Source of the DNA: Nostoc sp. ATCC 43529
GTDB taxonomy: Bacteria > Cyanobacteriota > Cyanobacteriia > Cyanobacteriales > Nostocaceae
Assembly: GCA_003326205.1 (NCBI GenBank)
Contig: LWTK01000036.1
Location: 124,001-188,000 of the forward strand
DNA length: 64,000 nucleotides
Direction of reading: 5' to 3'
In this document: in pieces, positions 1-8,090 of the stretch
How positions within the stretch are numbered: the first letter of the stretch is position 1
Layout of the letters: the number at the start of each line of letters is the position of its first letter
The notes under the pieces: model-generated
Told to the model about the DNA's origin: nothing
What the model saw: the letters and a program-made list of their open reading frames with translations, nothing else
The model's database searches: none
Translations under genes and position numbers: made by a program

Positions 1-1
1 A

Positions 2-109
2 CCAGTAGCAGCTTACTATACTTACTTGAAAAGTATAAAACTCACGAATGCAATCTTAAATGAAGCATTGCAATTAGAACAAGACTTGCAATCTGATATT
101 AGCGGTTAA
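2..109 (+). CDS. C-terminal end of an unidentified protein, cut by the window edge
   Basis: The frame starting at base 2 is open from the window edge to a TAA at 107-109 and gives about 35 residues ending in LQSDISG. It reads as a helical, charged tail (NEALQLEQDL). The rest of the gene lies to the left of the window, so no family can be named. The alternative is that this is a chance open stretch; codon use looks ordinary for the region. Confidence 0.4.
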   Translation, partial: PVAAYYTYLKSIKLTNAILNEALQLEQDLQSDISG

Positions 110-257
110 AGTTTGAGGTTCTGCCGTTTTAATAAGTAATTAAGCGAACGCCATATTACTATGCCTAGAAAAACATGCTTTGAGGTGATTATATCTCAAG
201 GCATATTTTGATGGTTGTAGAATATTATCTCTAACGGAATTAAGGAAGTGAATATCG

Positions 258-404
258 ATGTTGCACAGAAAATGGGATGATTTAGCATATCATAAAGTAT
301 TTGGCTGTGCTTCAAGAGTCTGCTTCAATCCATTCCAATTTTATGCAAAACCAAGATATCTTAAAAGTGCGATCGCTATAATATTCACACTAGACCTGCC
401 TTGA
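258..404 (+). CDS. Possible 48-residue small ORF of unknown function
   Basis: An ATG at 258 follows a good Shine-Dalgarno-like AAGGAAG at 242-248 with about nine bases between. The ORF runs 48 codons, and its tail overlaps a HIP1-like GCGATCGC. The product has no transmembrane segment or motif that I recognise and contains two Cys. It stands alone between a truncated gene and a convergent gene. It may be a chance ORF; only the ribosome binding site argues for it. Confidence 0.2.
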   Translation: MLHRKWDDLAYHKVFGCASRVCFNPFQFYAKPRYLKSAIAIIFTLDLP

Positions 405-451
405 AAATAGGGATTGGGGACTGGGGACTGGGGACTAGGAAAGAAATATTT

Positions 452-1855
452 TCATTCATTCATTCCTGCATATAACAGCCTGATAAATAAGCGGACTCCA
501 TCATCTGCTTTTAACATTGAATAATCAGGAGCTTCTCTATAACCAATCGCACGTAAGTCTGATAACAACTCTGGATGGAACTGGCAAGTAAAAGAACGAC
601 GAATTTTTTTAGTTTCAAAGTCTTTATAATTGATACAAGTAGCTGAACATTCCGTAACTATTTCTTGCTCAATAGCTGTGGAACATAAAATTTCTACAGA
701 GTCAGGTAATTGTATCAGCCATGACAGAGGGCTACTAGCTATAATGTGTCGATAGGGAACAATAGCATCATGAATACTACGATAAGCCCAGTTAGCAAAT
801 AGTATTGCTTCTTCATTGACTTCATCTGAATGAAACATTGAGATTGATATTTCGCGCTCATATTGGATTGTTGTGTCAATCACACCTTCATGGGCATCTG
901 ATGTGACATCATGAGCATGAATCAATTCCCAAGGAATTCCTACAGCTTTAGCGTCAGGCGACTGGTAAGGCAACAATACGCGTTCGCCAACTTCCTTTGA
1001 CTCATTACGTGTCACCGCAAAATGCTCATCATTCCAACTATCAGCAACTTTTCGTCCATCACGCTTTTTGACTTGAAGTGTTTGACCCATCGTTGCAATC
1101 CGTTCTACAACCTCTTGCAGTGAATTGAGTGCTTTGGACTGACTGTCACGTTCTAAAGATGTTGTACCCAGGACTTCTTTAACTGCTCGTTGAATCAGCC
1201 GTATGTGACATTGTGCAGCAAGCTGATGTCCCACACAAATGAAGATTGCAGGAGCGCTAGTAGGCGATCGCGAGATTAATAATTTTTCCACTAAGGCAAA
1301 CATATCTTCTCGTGGACAAGCTGGACTTGTCCAGGTCGAGGCATCATAAACTGATGGGTCGCCTCCTTCCACCACTACTGCATAACTAGAGCTAATTACC
1401 CCAGCTACTAATTCTGGGTCAATAATTCCAGTTGACCAAACTGGAAATAGTATTGAGTCCATATCAGCCACTTTTTGAGCAATATAAGCGACGTTTTTAG
1501 AAGCGCGAACTTCTTCATTGAGGGTATTAATACCTACGTGTGACCACGGCTCAATAATAGTTATTGATTTGCGTAATAAGTTAGGATGCAACAGCAAAAA
1601 CTCTAAATCTGCTCTAGAGTTAATCACCTTCTCTAATGGCTTTTCATGCCCCCATTCAAAAATTCCGTCAGATGCAAAAAGTTCTTTTTCAGAAAGTGGA
1701 TTCGCAGAGGTTCTGTCTGTTAAAAAACGACCTAACAGAATATGTGCAGACTCAAAATCTGTGCAGCCTGGATGCAAGTAACCGGGAGTTAAACGCCATT
1801 TAGTTGTTTGAGTTTGGTTTTGATCAACTTGATTAGGTTTAATAGATTTGACCAT
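452..1855 (-). CDS. Class-I glutamine-amidotransferase-like protein (467 aa)
   Basis: The protein carries the two signatures of a class-I (triad) glutamine amidotransferase: a nucleophile elbow ICVGHQ with Cys207, and a late QFHPE with His427 and Glu429. Such domains normally release ammonia from glutamine for a partner synthetase, or act as hydrolases on gamma-glutamyl compounds. About 220 residues separate Cys from His, far more than in a standard domain of roughly 190 residues in total, and there are about 200 residues before the Cys, so the architecture is unusual. No partner synthase domain is recognisable. The start is ATG. A tiny peptide ORF ends 17 bases upstream on the same strand, which suggests co-transcription. 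The fold call is fairly sure; substrate and pathway are unknown. Confidence 0.6.
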   Translation of the reverse strand: MVKSIKPNQVDQNQTQTTKWRLTPGYLHPGCTDFESAHILLGRFLTDRTSANPLSEKELFASDGIFEWGHEKPLEKVINSRADLEFLLLHPNLLRKSITIIEPWSHVGINTLNEEVRASKNVAYIAQKVADMDSILFPVWSTGIIDPELVAGVISSSYAVVVEGGDPSVYDASTWTSPACPREDMFALVEKLLISRSPTSAPAIFICVGHQLAAQCHIRLIQRAVKEVLGTTSLERDSQSKALNSLQEVVERIATMGQTLQVKKRDGRKVADSWNDEHFAVTRNESKEVGERVLLPYQSPDAKAVGIPWELIHAHDVTSDAHEGVIDTTIQYEREISISMFHSDEVNEEAILFANWAYRSIHDAIVPYRHIIASSPLSWLIQLPDSVEILCSTAIEQEIVTECSATCINYKDFETKKIRRSFTCQFHPELLSDLRAIGYREAPDYSMLKADDGVRLFIRLLYAGMNE

Positions 1856-1872
1856 GACTTTAGTAAATTTTG

Positions 1873-2036
1873 CTAATTACTTTCAAAGTTAGGGAAATTC
1901 AAGGCTAGATATCCTAATGCAGTAAAGGCATAGGCCATCGCAGTAACATTGCAACAATAAATTGGTTGTTGGAATTGATGTAGTTGAATGATTTCTAAAT
2001 CTCTTTAGAAATCTGGGCTATGTTATCAAGATCCAT
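1873..2036 (-). pseudogene. Small peptide gene (about 54 aa) with an apparent one-base frame lesion
   Basis: On the minus strand a strong AAGGAGG sits seven bases before an ATG at 2036. That frame stops after 13 codons (MDLDNIAQISKEI). Adding a single A to the AAA run around 2007 would fuse it to a second open frame ending in QPIYCCNVTAMAYAF and a further hydrophobic tail, stopping at 1873, to give 54 residues. The stop lies 17 bases before the amidotransferase-like gene. An inverted repeat of 10 bp (GATTTCTAAA, 1990-2013) spans the break. A charged N-terminal half followed by a CC-containing hydrophobic tail resembles a RiPP-type precursor or a small membrane peptide, but this is inference. 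Frameshift, sequencing error or programmed shift cannot be told apart here. Confidence 0.35.
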
Positions 2037-2052
2037 TTTTGTGCCTCCTTAA

Positions 2053-2366
2053 ATACATATATTGATCGACTCAAGACAATCATCAAAAATTTATTTTCGA
2101 TAATGAATGAACAGAAACGGTAAGTGTAATGCTTGGTGAAGCCTTATCTCTTCTGACTATGCCTGAAACCTTGATTAAGTTAAAATTCCAATAACTTGGC
2201 TTAGATTAATCTTATTTAAGGTAAGCAAACAGGTTAGTTTAAATCAGGCCATGCTGATATCATCTAACGATCGCCTAAAATACACAAGGACAGTTAAGAC
2301 AGTTAAGACATTTAACAAAAATTCAGCGTTAACTATGTATAAATTAGTTAAAAATTACTTAAGCTT
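2053..2366. other. Intergenic region, probable promoter of the peptide and amidotransferase genes
   Basis: This is AT-rich sequence without a convincing ORF. It holds two exact 9-bp direct repeats (CAGTTAAGA at 2291-2299 and 2300-2308) plus a weaker third copy, possibly an operator. No terminator for the methyltransferase gene is evident. Confidence 0.3.
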
Positions 2367-3065
2367 TTAAGATTTGGGGCTATCGCTATATTCTTGCTCA
2401 AAGATGAATAAAATTGAAGCTGGTTTTTTAGTCTTTGGGTGACAGGGTTCAATTAACTTTAGCAAACGGTAATTTTTCAGATGAAAATCACAAATCCAGG
2501 ATTCAATTGTTCTAAAATACCAAGGCGCAGGATGAAACGACTCTAACCCGATTCCTTGCCAAGAAGTCTGCCGCCAACCATCACAGTATGGAGAATCACC
2601 GCAAGCCATCAGAGGATGAAGTGTTTGAATAATTATTTTTCCCTTATCGGCTAATAAACTATTACCTGCCTGAGTTATTTCGCTCACGGCACGTTCACCA
2701 AGCAGTGAAAAATTGCAAATCAAGCAGTCAAACTGGTTAATGCTGCCAAATTTCTGTGACGGAAGATCCGAGTAGGAAGATACGGCAAAACGGACATCGC
2801 CAAGGCTTAGTGCTGATTCGACAAGTTCGGCAATGGCATCAACTCCCCAGCCATCAAACCCACGACGGAACAGTTCACGGCACAACCACCCTTCGCCACA
2901 TCCGATATCTAAAAAAGTTCGTGGTTTAAGTTCAACCACCGCTTCTACAATCGCTTTATCTGTGACTAAAGCGCGGCTTTCAAGAAGTTGCTCGCGAACT
3001 ACACGCGTCCAGGGTTTGGCGTTCGCTGCCCATGAATGGAGAATTTGTTGTTCGTTTTTGTCCAT
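2367..3065 (-). CDS. SAM-dependent class-I methyltransferase (232 aa)
   Basis: Residues 51-59 read FLDIGCGEG, the glycine-rich SAM-binding motif I of Rossmann-type methyltransferases, followed by GWGVDA with the acidic residue that binds the SAM ribose. Length fits a stand-alone small-molecule or Methyltransf_11/25-type enzyme. The C-terminal half has PWYFRTIESW, common in such proteins, and is probably the substrate region. The start is ATG at 3065. It lies on the same strand as the peptide and amidotransferase genes but 330 bases upstream of them, so an operon is not certain. The family call is sound; the substrate is unknown. Confidence 0.8.
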   Translation of the reverse strand: MDKNEQQILHSWAANAKPWTRVVREQLLESRALVTDKAIVEAVVELKPRTFLDIGCGEGWLCRELFRRGFDGWGVDAIAELVESALSLGDVRFAVSSYSDLPSQKFGSINQFDCLICNFSLLGERAVSEITQAGNSLLADKGKIIIQTLHPLMACGDSPYCDGWRQTSWQGIGLESFHPAPWYFRTIESWICDFHLKNYRLLKLIEPCHPKTKKPASILFIFEQEYSDSPKS

Positions 3066-3110
3066 AACTCATTGATTCTCAATTATAAATTATCCGTTCT
3101 TGTTCAAAAT

Positions 3111-4316
3111 TTATTTGATGTTTAAGAATGAAAATTTCCCTTTAATGCCGTTTGGTTCCATCTTCAATTGGGCAACATAAAACTCTTTTTGAATCACATC
3201 GCCTGCTGGTGTAAAAGCAATTTCCCCAAGAGGAGTTTGATATTTTCCTTTTAATAACTCCTGATTCAATTGTGTACGCAACTGTGCCAATGTTAATTTG
3301 TTAATTTCGCTTTTTTTATCTAAAGATTGGAGAGCTTCCACATATACCTGCATTGCTGCAAAAGCTTGAGCGCTAACTTGGGGTGGTTCTCTTTGATATT
3401 GTTCAATGTAAGCTTTACGAAATATTGTGTTAATTTTGCTAGGATATACAGGACTATAAGCTTGAGCAACAATCACACCATCACAAAGCGCCCTACACAC
3501 AGAAAATATATGCGATGTGTTAAAACCATTGCCACCAATAATTATTCCTTTATAACCAAGTTCTCGTAATTGTTTAACTAAATTACCTCCATCTACTGCT
3601 AAGCCCGATATAATTACTAAATCTGGTTTTAAATTAATAGCATCGCTGGCTTGAGCTTGAAAGTCTGTATCTGTAGTTTGAAATTTTTGTACTGTGACTA
3701 AATTCAATCCTAAATCTTTAACTGTTTTTTGAAAAATTTCAGTTTCTGATTTATTGAAAGCATCATTTTGAGCGTAGAATACAGCTACTGTTTTGATTTG
3801 AGGATTTTGTTGGAGTGCAGCTTTCACGGAATAAGGAGCAACCACAGCCACAGATGAAGAAACACGAGCAACATAATCACCAATTTCAGGAATGCCTTGA
3901 GCTGTATTTGATGCTCCAATCACAGGAACTCGATTGCGATCTGCTATGGGGTTGGCGCTAAAAGCTTGTTGTGATAGGGTAGGGCCAATTATGCCAACGA
4001 CTTTATGTTGATTAATTAAAGTTTGAAAAGCATTAATGGCTCCAGCTTCATCGCCACCAGTATCTTGAAATACTAGTTTAATTGGCTTACCATTGATGCC
4101 TCCTATGTGATTAAAATACTTTTGGGCAATTTTGACTCCATCGGTTCCCTCTTGGCCAAGTAATGCCACATTGCTGGTTTGGGCAAAAGCAATTCCTATG
4201 GGAATAACATTAGATGTATTGTTTGTTGGATTAAGATTACTAGTTTTGCTACAAGCTACGAGTAATATAGAGGATAAAAATAAGAATGCAGTTTGAGTAG
4301 CGATCGCACTTTTCAT
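3111..4316 (-). CDS. Branched-chain/neutral amino-acid-type ABC transporter substrate-binding lipoprotein
   Basis: The protein (about 401 aa) starts with a hydrophobic signal ending in a lipobox, LLVAC, so Cys22 should be lipidated and the protein anchored on the periplasmic face. The body matches periplasmic binding protein type I of the LivJ/NatB kind: early GIAFAQTSNVALLGQEG, then QDTGGDE, VVGIIGPTLS and a C-terminal SAQAFAAMQVYVEAL. Such proteins capture amino acids or urea-like compounds for an ABC permease, but no permease or ATPase genes are adjacent, so it is an orphan component here. ATG at 4316 was chosen over a GTG two codons upstream because the lysine then sits at the usual place in the signal peptide. 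Confidence 0.82.
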   Translation of the reverse strand: MKSAIATQTAFLFLSSILLVACSKTSNLNPTNNTSNVIPIGIAFAQTSNVALLGQEGTDGVKIAQKYFNHIGGINGKPIKLVFQDTGGDEAGAINAFQTLINQHKVVGIIGPTLSQQAFSANPIADRNRVPVIGASNTAQGIPEIGDYVARVSSSVAVVAPYSVKAALQQNPQIKTVAVFYAQNDAFNKSETEIFQKTVKDLGLNLVTVQKFQTTDTDFQAQASDAINLKPDLVIISGLAVDGGNLVKQLRELGYKGIIIGGNGFNTSHIFSVCRALCDGVIVAQAYSPVYPSKINTIFRKAYIEQYQREPPQVSAQAFAAMQVYVEALQSLDKKSEINKLTLAQLRTQLNQELLKGKYQTPLGEIAFTPAGDVIQKEFYVAQLKMEPNGIKGKFSFLNIK

Positions 4317-4360
4317 AAACACCTAAATGTTATCTATTTGACAATCTATTTATTCATTAA

Positions 4361-4389
4361 GGTGCGCTATGGTTTGAGCCTAGCGCACC
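4361..4389 (-). terminator. Hairpin downstream of the peptidoglycan-binding gene
   Basis: GGTGCGCTA (4361-4369) pairs perfectly with TAGCGCACC (4381-4389) across an 11-base loop. It lies just past the end of the minus-strand gene at 4401. No clear T run follows, so it could be a dispersed repeat rather than a true intrinsic terminator. Confidence 0.4.
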
Positions 4390-4400
4390 ATATTATTTGT

Positions 4401-5138
4401 TTACTTTTTATTCCACAGAGCGATAAATTCTTTATAGATGGCTGGGGTTATCTGACTTTGTAAGTGATTTAGTGCATCGCGATGGTTGGGATTGTTGTCA
4501 TCATAATAAGTGAATACATTTGTCAGCTTTACAATTTCAGGATTTTGATCGTTTGTCCCCCTCCATTTATTAGTAACTTTGTGTAAAACATCCTTGGGAA
4601 GATTTTGTTGTAAGTTATTTAGCGCTGCAATATAAGAAGGATTTTGAGGATTCTTTTTGAATTGCAACCACAAATCTATCAGCTTGGTTTGCGGCTGAGG
4701 CTGGGGCTTATTTGGTGTCAGAGTCGGTTGCTGGAGAATTTGGCGCTGTTCAACACTGGCAATACCATTTTCAGTTAAACCTTGAGATTTTTGAAATTTT
4801 TTTACAGCTTTATAAGTGGCTGGCCCATAAAAAGGCTGGTCTGAAGGAATTTCAGTATTAGTTGCAAAACCGTGAAACTTCAATCTATTCTGAAGCCCTT
4901 TGATTATATCCTCCATGATTTCTCTGGTTTGAGCATCAGCGTTACCATTAACTACAAGTTTTTGTGGGTACTGTTTTTGAAACTTTTTAATGGCTTCTTC
5001 GGTAGGATCGTCCGTTAAGGGGTTATTATTCCGTTTCCAAGGAGCAAATTGAGGATCGGGATTAGGATCGATCTCAGGAGCTAAATATCCGAGTCCAATC
5101 AAGATATGACGGATGGCTTGAGGACTATAAACGACCAT
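4401..5138 (-). CDS. Peptidoglycan-binding domain protein
   Basis: The product has two PG_binding_1-like modules. The first has TEEAIKKFQKQYPQKLVVNG, and the second has YGPATYKAVKKFQKSQGL followed by NGIA. These three-helix modules hold proteins on the cell wall. A short Pro/Gln linker (QQPTLTPNKPQPQPQ) separates them from a C-terminal 90-residue alpha-helical part of unknown role. No signal peptide is visible from the chosen start. The ATG at 5138 has GAAGGA about ten bases upstream; a longer frame reaching 5237 runs back into the terminator-like repeat and is unlikely. No catalytic domain is seen, so a binding or scaffolding role is inferred. Confidence 0.7.
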   Translation of the reverse strand: MVVYSPQAIRHILIGLGYLAPEIDPNPDPQFAPWKRNNNPLTDDPTEEAIKKFQKQYPQKLVVNGNADAQTREIMEDIIKGLQNRLKFHGFATNTEIPSDQPFYGPATYKAVKKFQKSQGLTENGIASVEQRQILQQPTLTPNKPQPQPQTKLIDLWLQFKKNPQNPSYIAALNNLQQNLPKDVLHKVTNKWRGTNDQNPEIVKLTNVFTYYDDNNPNHRDALNHLQSQITPAIYKEFIALWNKK

Positions 5139-5188
5139 GCTTTTTGGTTCCTTCACTACTAAATTCAAGTTTATGTATTGTATTTTAC

Positions 5189-5220
5189 AAAAAAAAATAG
5201 GGGTGCATAGTGCCCCCCTA
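5189..5220 (-). terminator. Rho-independent terminator after the 5254-5646 gene
   Basis: Read on the minus strand, TAGGGG...GCA CTA TGC...CCCCTA forms a stem of nine pairs with one mismatch, followed at once by a run of nine T. It lies 34 bases past the stop of the minus-strand gene ending at 5254. Confidence 0.75.
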
Positions 5221-5253
5221 CAAATTGTTTTACTCAAAGCAATATTAGTAATA

Positions 5254-5646
5254 CTAAGCGGTTGGAGTGCCCTGTGCTAATTTTTTGGCTGCATTCCGTA
5301 TGCGGGTTTTCCTACTTTTGCGGATGCGATCGCTTGTACGCACACCTCCGGCCATCATATATTCGCAGCTATCTTTGCCGTATCTCACAGCCACTCCCAA
5401 CAGCATTCTCTCACCCATCTCTTTTAATTTTTGTTCTGACTCAAGAATCTGAATTCGCGAAGCATCAATCAGTTCTAAAAGCTTATTATATTCATCAATT
5501 TTGCTGCGTAATTTTTCAATTAGTTCTGTTAAGTTTTTTAAGCTACAACCATTCCCTAAATCTAAATTTGGATCGATTTTCTTTAATCCGGCAGCTCTTA
5601 ACTCAGCCTTTTCTAAAACGCGAGATACTTGTCTTTTGCGAAGCAT
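5254..5646 (-). CDS. Conserved cyanobacterial hypothetical protein, coiled-coil, basic tail (130 aa)
   Basis: The protein is basic at both ends, with a central helix rich in Leu/Glu/Lys (LTELIEKLRSKIDEYNKLL) that should form a coiled coil. It is followed by GVAVRYGKDSCEYMMAGG and a basic tail, RTSDRIRKSRKTRIRNAAKK. I recall the RYGKDS..Y.MAGG.RTS pattern from unannotated cyanobacterial proteins but know no function. ATG at 5646 is preferred because AGGAG lies seven bases upstream; the TTG at 5664 overlaps that site. The basic tail might bind nucleic acid, which is inference. Confidence 0.6.
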   Translation of the reverse strand: MLRKRQVSRVLEKAELRAAGLKKIDPNLDLGNGCSLKNLTELIEKLRSKIDEYNKLLELIDASRIQILESEQKLKEMGERMLLGVAVRYGKDSCEYMMAGGVRTSDRIRKSRKTRIRNAAKKLAQGTPTA

Positions 5647-5812
5647 AAATTGACTCCTGTTCAATCGTTATACAGCTAGTTTGCTCGACTAAAACCATAT
5701 AGCGGCTCAGGATAATCCACAAATAATTGTATTTTTTATCACAGTATGATTGCCGCGATCGCTAAGCATTTATTCAAGAAGTTGTCAAACCATTGCAGGA
5801 GAAACAACAAAC

Positions 5813-5846
5813 AATATACAGCGTTTTTCAGGTAAATGAAGTACAC
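5813..5846. repeat. 34-bp direct repeat, copy 1 (copy 2 at 7139-7172)
   Basis: Bases 5813-5846 and 7139-7172 match at 32 of 34 positions (core TTTTTCAGGTAAATGA). The pair flanks the membrane-protein gene at 6132-6917. It could be a dispersed repeat or the trace of a past insertion. Confidence 0.6.
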
Positions 5847-5847
5847 G

Positions 5848-5877
5848 GGTAGGGGCGCCAAGCTTAGCGCCCCTACC
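5848..5877. repeat. Palindromic repeat of the GTAGGGGC...GCCCCTAC family
   Basis: GGTAGGGGCGC (5848-5858) is exactly complementary to GCGCCCCTACC (5867-5877), with an eight-base loop. Related palindromes occur at 5198-5220 and 8189-8217. Confidence 0.7.
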
Positions 5878-6131
5878 ATGATCTGTACCTCACCAACTTG
5901 CAATCTGCTTTATGTAGTCCCTGGTTCTGATGCAGAAGCGTTTGTCACTCGCCGATTTCCCCACAAGCAGGTTAAACAAGTTGAGAACACTCTCAAGGCG
6001 CGATCAATTCATACATTCTTGCGGCGAATACCCTTGACGTTTCAACGCGACCAGCACAAGAAGAATAATTCTTAGCTGCCAACTCTTGGAAAAACTTGGG
6101 TTAATCGCGTTTCTCCCAATCCCACTCACTT

Positions 6132-6917
6132 TTAGGGCAATCTCTTGTCTTTAATTTGCTGAGATGTAGCTTCCATAAAGTTGATGAAAACCTGTATTAT
6201 CTGATGAATTCCCTCGCTACCTCCTGCAATTAAACCTCCTGTTAATAAGGCATCTAAAGAACGAAAAATAACTAATTGTATTTGATTATTTGAATCAATA
6301 ATTAGCAATGGTTCGATTGAACGAACACCGATAGCACTGATTAAAAGACCGACTAAAAGCGATGTCCATAGCGCAATTGTTCGCGTATCGGCTTTATAGG
6401 CTGCTCTTTGGCGTTCTTTTGCATTTAAATCATCAAGTTCTGGTTTGGCTACTAATAATACTTCTTCTTGACTCTGGATAAAATTTTGAATAATTTGTTG
6501 TTCTAAGCTCATTCCTTCTGGTGGAAGAATACTACTGACTTGATTAGCTTTGAAGTCAGCAATATTACTTGGTTTATTTTGCTCTTTTGCTAGTTTTAAT
6601 TTTTCCTCAATCAGAATTTTGTGTCGCTGAATTTCAATATCCAGTTCTTCTATAAATGGGCTTCGCCAAGTAGTTATAAAAACTTCTAAAGAACGCTCTA
6701 GTAACAAAGAGATAAATAATGGCAGTGTCAATTGTTGTATAATATCACTCAGTCCAAAAGGTCTGAAAGCAAATGGTTGAGATGATAGCCAAGTTGAGAA
6801 AGTTACTACTAAAAAACTAATAATGATTAATACAATAAATAGAGGAGATTCTGAAGAAAGCCTGAGCAAAGTTTCTATACTCCTGTAGGGTGTCAGAATA
6901 TCAGGTGAGAACTGCAC
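6132..6917 (-). CDS. Integral membrane protein of unknown function (261 aa)
   Basis: Two hydrophobic segments lie near the N-terminus (about residues 25-43 and 60-80). A long charged cytosolic-type region follows (about 85-180, rich in Glu/Lys/Gln), and then come two more segments (about 182-200 and 215-240). No enzyme motif is visible. The start is a GTG with AGG just upstream. It is flanked by repeat-rich DNA and has no operon partner. I do not recognise the family. Confidence 0.55.
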   Translation of the reverse strand: MQFSPDILTPYRSIETLLRLSSESPLFIVLIIISFLVVTFSTWLSSQPFAFRPFGLSDIIQQLTLPLFISLLLERSLEVFITTWRSPFIEELDIEIQRHKILIEEKLKLAKEQNKPSNIADFKANQVSSILPPEGMSLEQQIIQNFIQSQEEVLLVAKPELDDLNAKERQRAAYKADTRTIALWTSLLVGLLISAIGVRSIEPLLIIDSNNQIQLVIFRSLDALLTGGLIAGGSEGIHQIIQVFINFMEATSQQIKDKRLP

Positions 6918-7538
6918 CTGCTGAGTAACTTAACAAGGTTAATTTGATAGAACAGTAAATAATTTATTATGGAACTCCAAAAAATAAACAATAACTGAAA
7001 GTTATTGACTGTTAACTGTTAACTGTGAACAGGAGCCACTGCGGGGACAAGGGTTTCCGCAAGTGGCGTAAGTGGCTCTCAACGGTCAACAGTCAACAAT
7101 AACAATATTTTTTTACTTGGAAGTCTTTTAACGGACATAATATACAGCATTTTTCAGGTAAATGAGGTACACAGTGTCAACTTAACGCGAAAGGAGCGGT
7201 TAGAAACCACGTCTACACAAACAAAACCTATCGACCTAGGTTTCAAAACCCTGATTTGACTTTAGTCCGCGTGGTGCGCCAAGCGCAGTGCAAGCGCGAT
7301 AGGCAGACGAAAGCCTGTGTAGCTGCGAATTCTATTCGCCATTTATTCCGGTTTACCGAACTCAACAAGTAGAGCAAACCGTAATATTTTTTCATGCCTA
7401 ATTTGGTGCGGTAATCCTCATTTTTGAGGTGATAATAACCGAATTTACAGCCTTTTTAACTCGGCATAATATCAAAAGTAAGCACACAGACAAGTGCAAA
7501 AACAAATAAACAAAAACTAATTAATGAGAGGAAGAGTT
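6918..7538. other. Repeat-rich intergenic region upstream of hsp20
   Basis: It holds TGTTAACTGT-type repeats facing GTCAACAGTCAAC (about 7005-7100), the second copy of the 34-bp direct repeat (7139-7172), and GC-rich dispersed repeat text around 7190-7330. The last 100 bases before 7539 are AT-rich and probably carry the heat-shock gene promoter. No CIRCE-type inverted repeat was found. Confidence 0.4.
7139..7172. repeat. 34-bp direct repeat, copy 2
   Basis: This is the partner of 5813-5846, differing at two positions and in the same orientation. Confidence 0.6.
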
Positions 7539-7991
7539 ATGGCAGTAGTTCGTTGGAATCCTTGGAGAGAAATCGATACTCTACAACGTCAAATTAACAA
7601 CTTGTTTGAAGACACTATCGCACCATCTGGCTCATTTGAAAGAAACTTAGTTAGAGTTCCGGCTGCCGAATTACAAGAAACTGAAGAAGCTATTCATCTG
7701 AAGCTAGAACTACCGGGAATGTCGGCTAAAGACCTGGATATTCAAGTAACAGAAGATGCTGTTCACATTAGCGGCGAACGTAAATCTGAAACTCAAACTG
7801 AACAAAAAGGTACTATTAAGAGCGAATTTTATTACGGTCAATTTCAACGTGTAATTCCTTTATCCGCTAGAGTTCAAAATACCAAAGTGACTGCTGAATA
7901 TAAGGATGGCATTTTGAACCTGATACTGCCTAAAGCTGATAAAGAAAGGAACAAGGTTGTCAAAATTAATCTAGAACAACCCACCGCTTAA
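7539..7991 (+). CDS. hspA: Small heat shock protein, Hsp20/alpha-crystallin family (150 aa)
   Basis: This is an ATP-independent chaperone that holds unfolding proteins and, in cyanobacteria, also protects membranes and thylakoids. The N-terminus MAVVRWNPWREIDTLQRQ is typical of class A bacterial sHSPs. The alpha-crystallin domain spans about residues 40-140, with LKLELPGM, VHISGERK, the conserved strand YYGQFQRVIPL and A.YKDGILNLILPKA. The start chosen is the ATG at 7539, preceded by AGAGGA; an ATG five codons earlier sits on the ribosome binding site itself. It is monocistronic, with its own terminator. The symbol follows common cyanobacterial use. Confidence 0.9.
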   Translation: MAVVRWNPWREIDTLQRQINNLFEDTIAPSGSFERNLVRVPAAELQETEEAIHLKLELPGMSAKDLDIQVTEDAVHISGERKSETQTEQKGTIKSEFYYGQFQRVIPLSARVQNTKVTAEYKDGILNLILPKADKERNKVVKINLEQPTA

Positions 7992-8050
7992 CTAGTTGTG
8001 AATAAATTACTCTACTTCCTTTGATTGATTAATTGATTCAAATAGCGAAC

Positions 8051-8080
8051 AAACCGGCCATTATCATGACCGGTTTTTTT
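8051..8080 (+). terminator. Rho-independent terminator of hsp20
   Basis: ACCGG.CAT and ATG.CCGGT pair around a short TATC loop and are followed by seven T. It lies 60 bases after the hsp20 stop codon. Confidence 0.85.
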
Positions 8081-8090
8081 GTAACTATTA

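Larger units (their letters stand above)
5647..6131. other. Intergenic region with repeats; no convincing gene
   Basis: It contains one arm of a 34-bp direct repeat (5813-5846) and a perfect palindrome (5848-5877). A 79-codon plus-strand frame from 5836 begins inside these repeats and shows no domain, so it is not annotated as a gene; it may include a decayed coding fragment (VPGSDAEAFVTRRFP). Confidence 0.4.

Noticed and set aside
2287..2311. Pho-box-like operator
   Set aside because: The direct repeats have a 9-bp period, not the 11-bp period of cyanobacterial Pho boxes.
5836..6075. 79-codon plus-strand ORF
   Set aside because: It begins in a direct repeat and palindrome, lacks a ribosome site and shows no domain; at best a decayed fragment.
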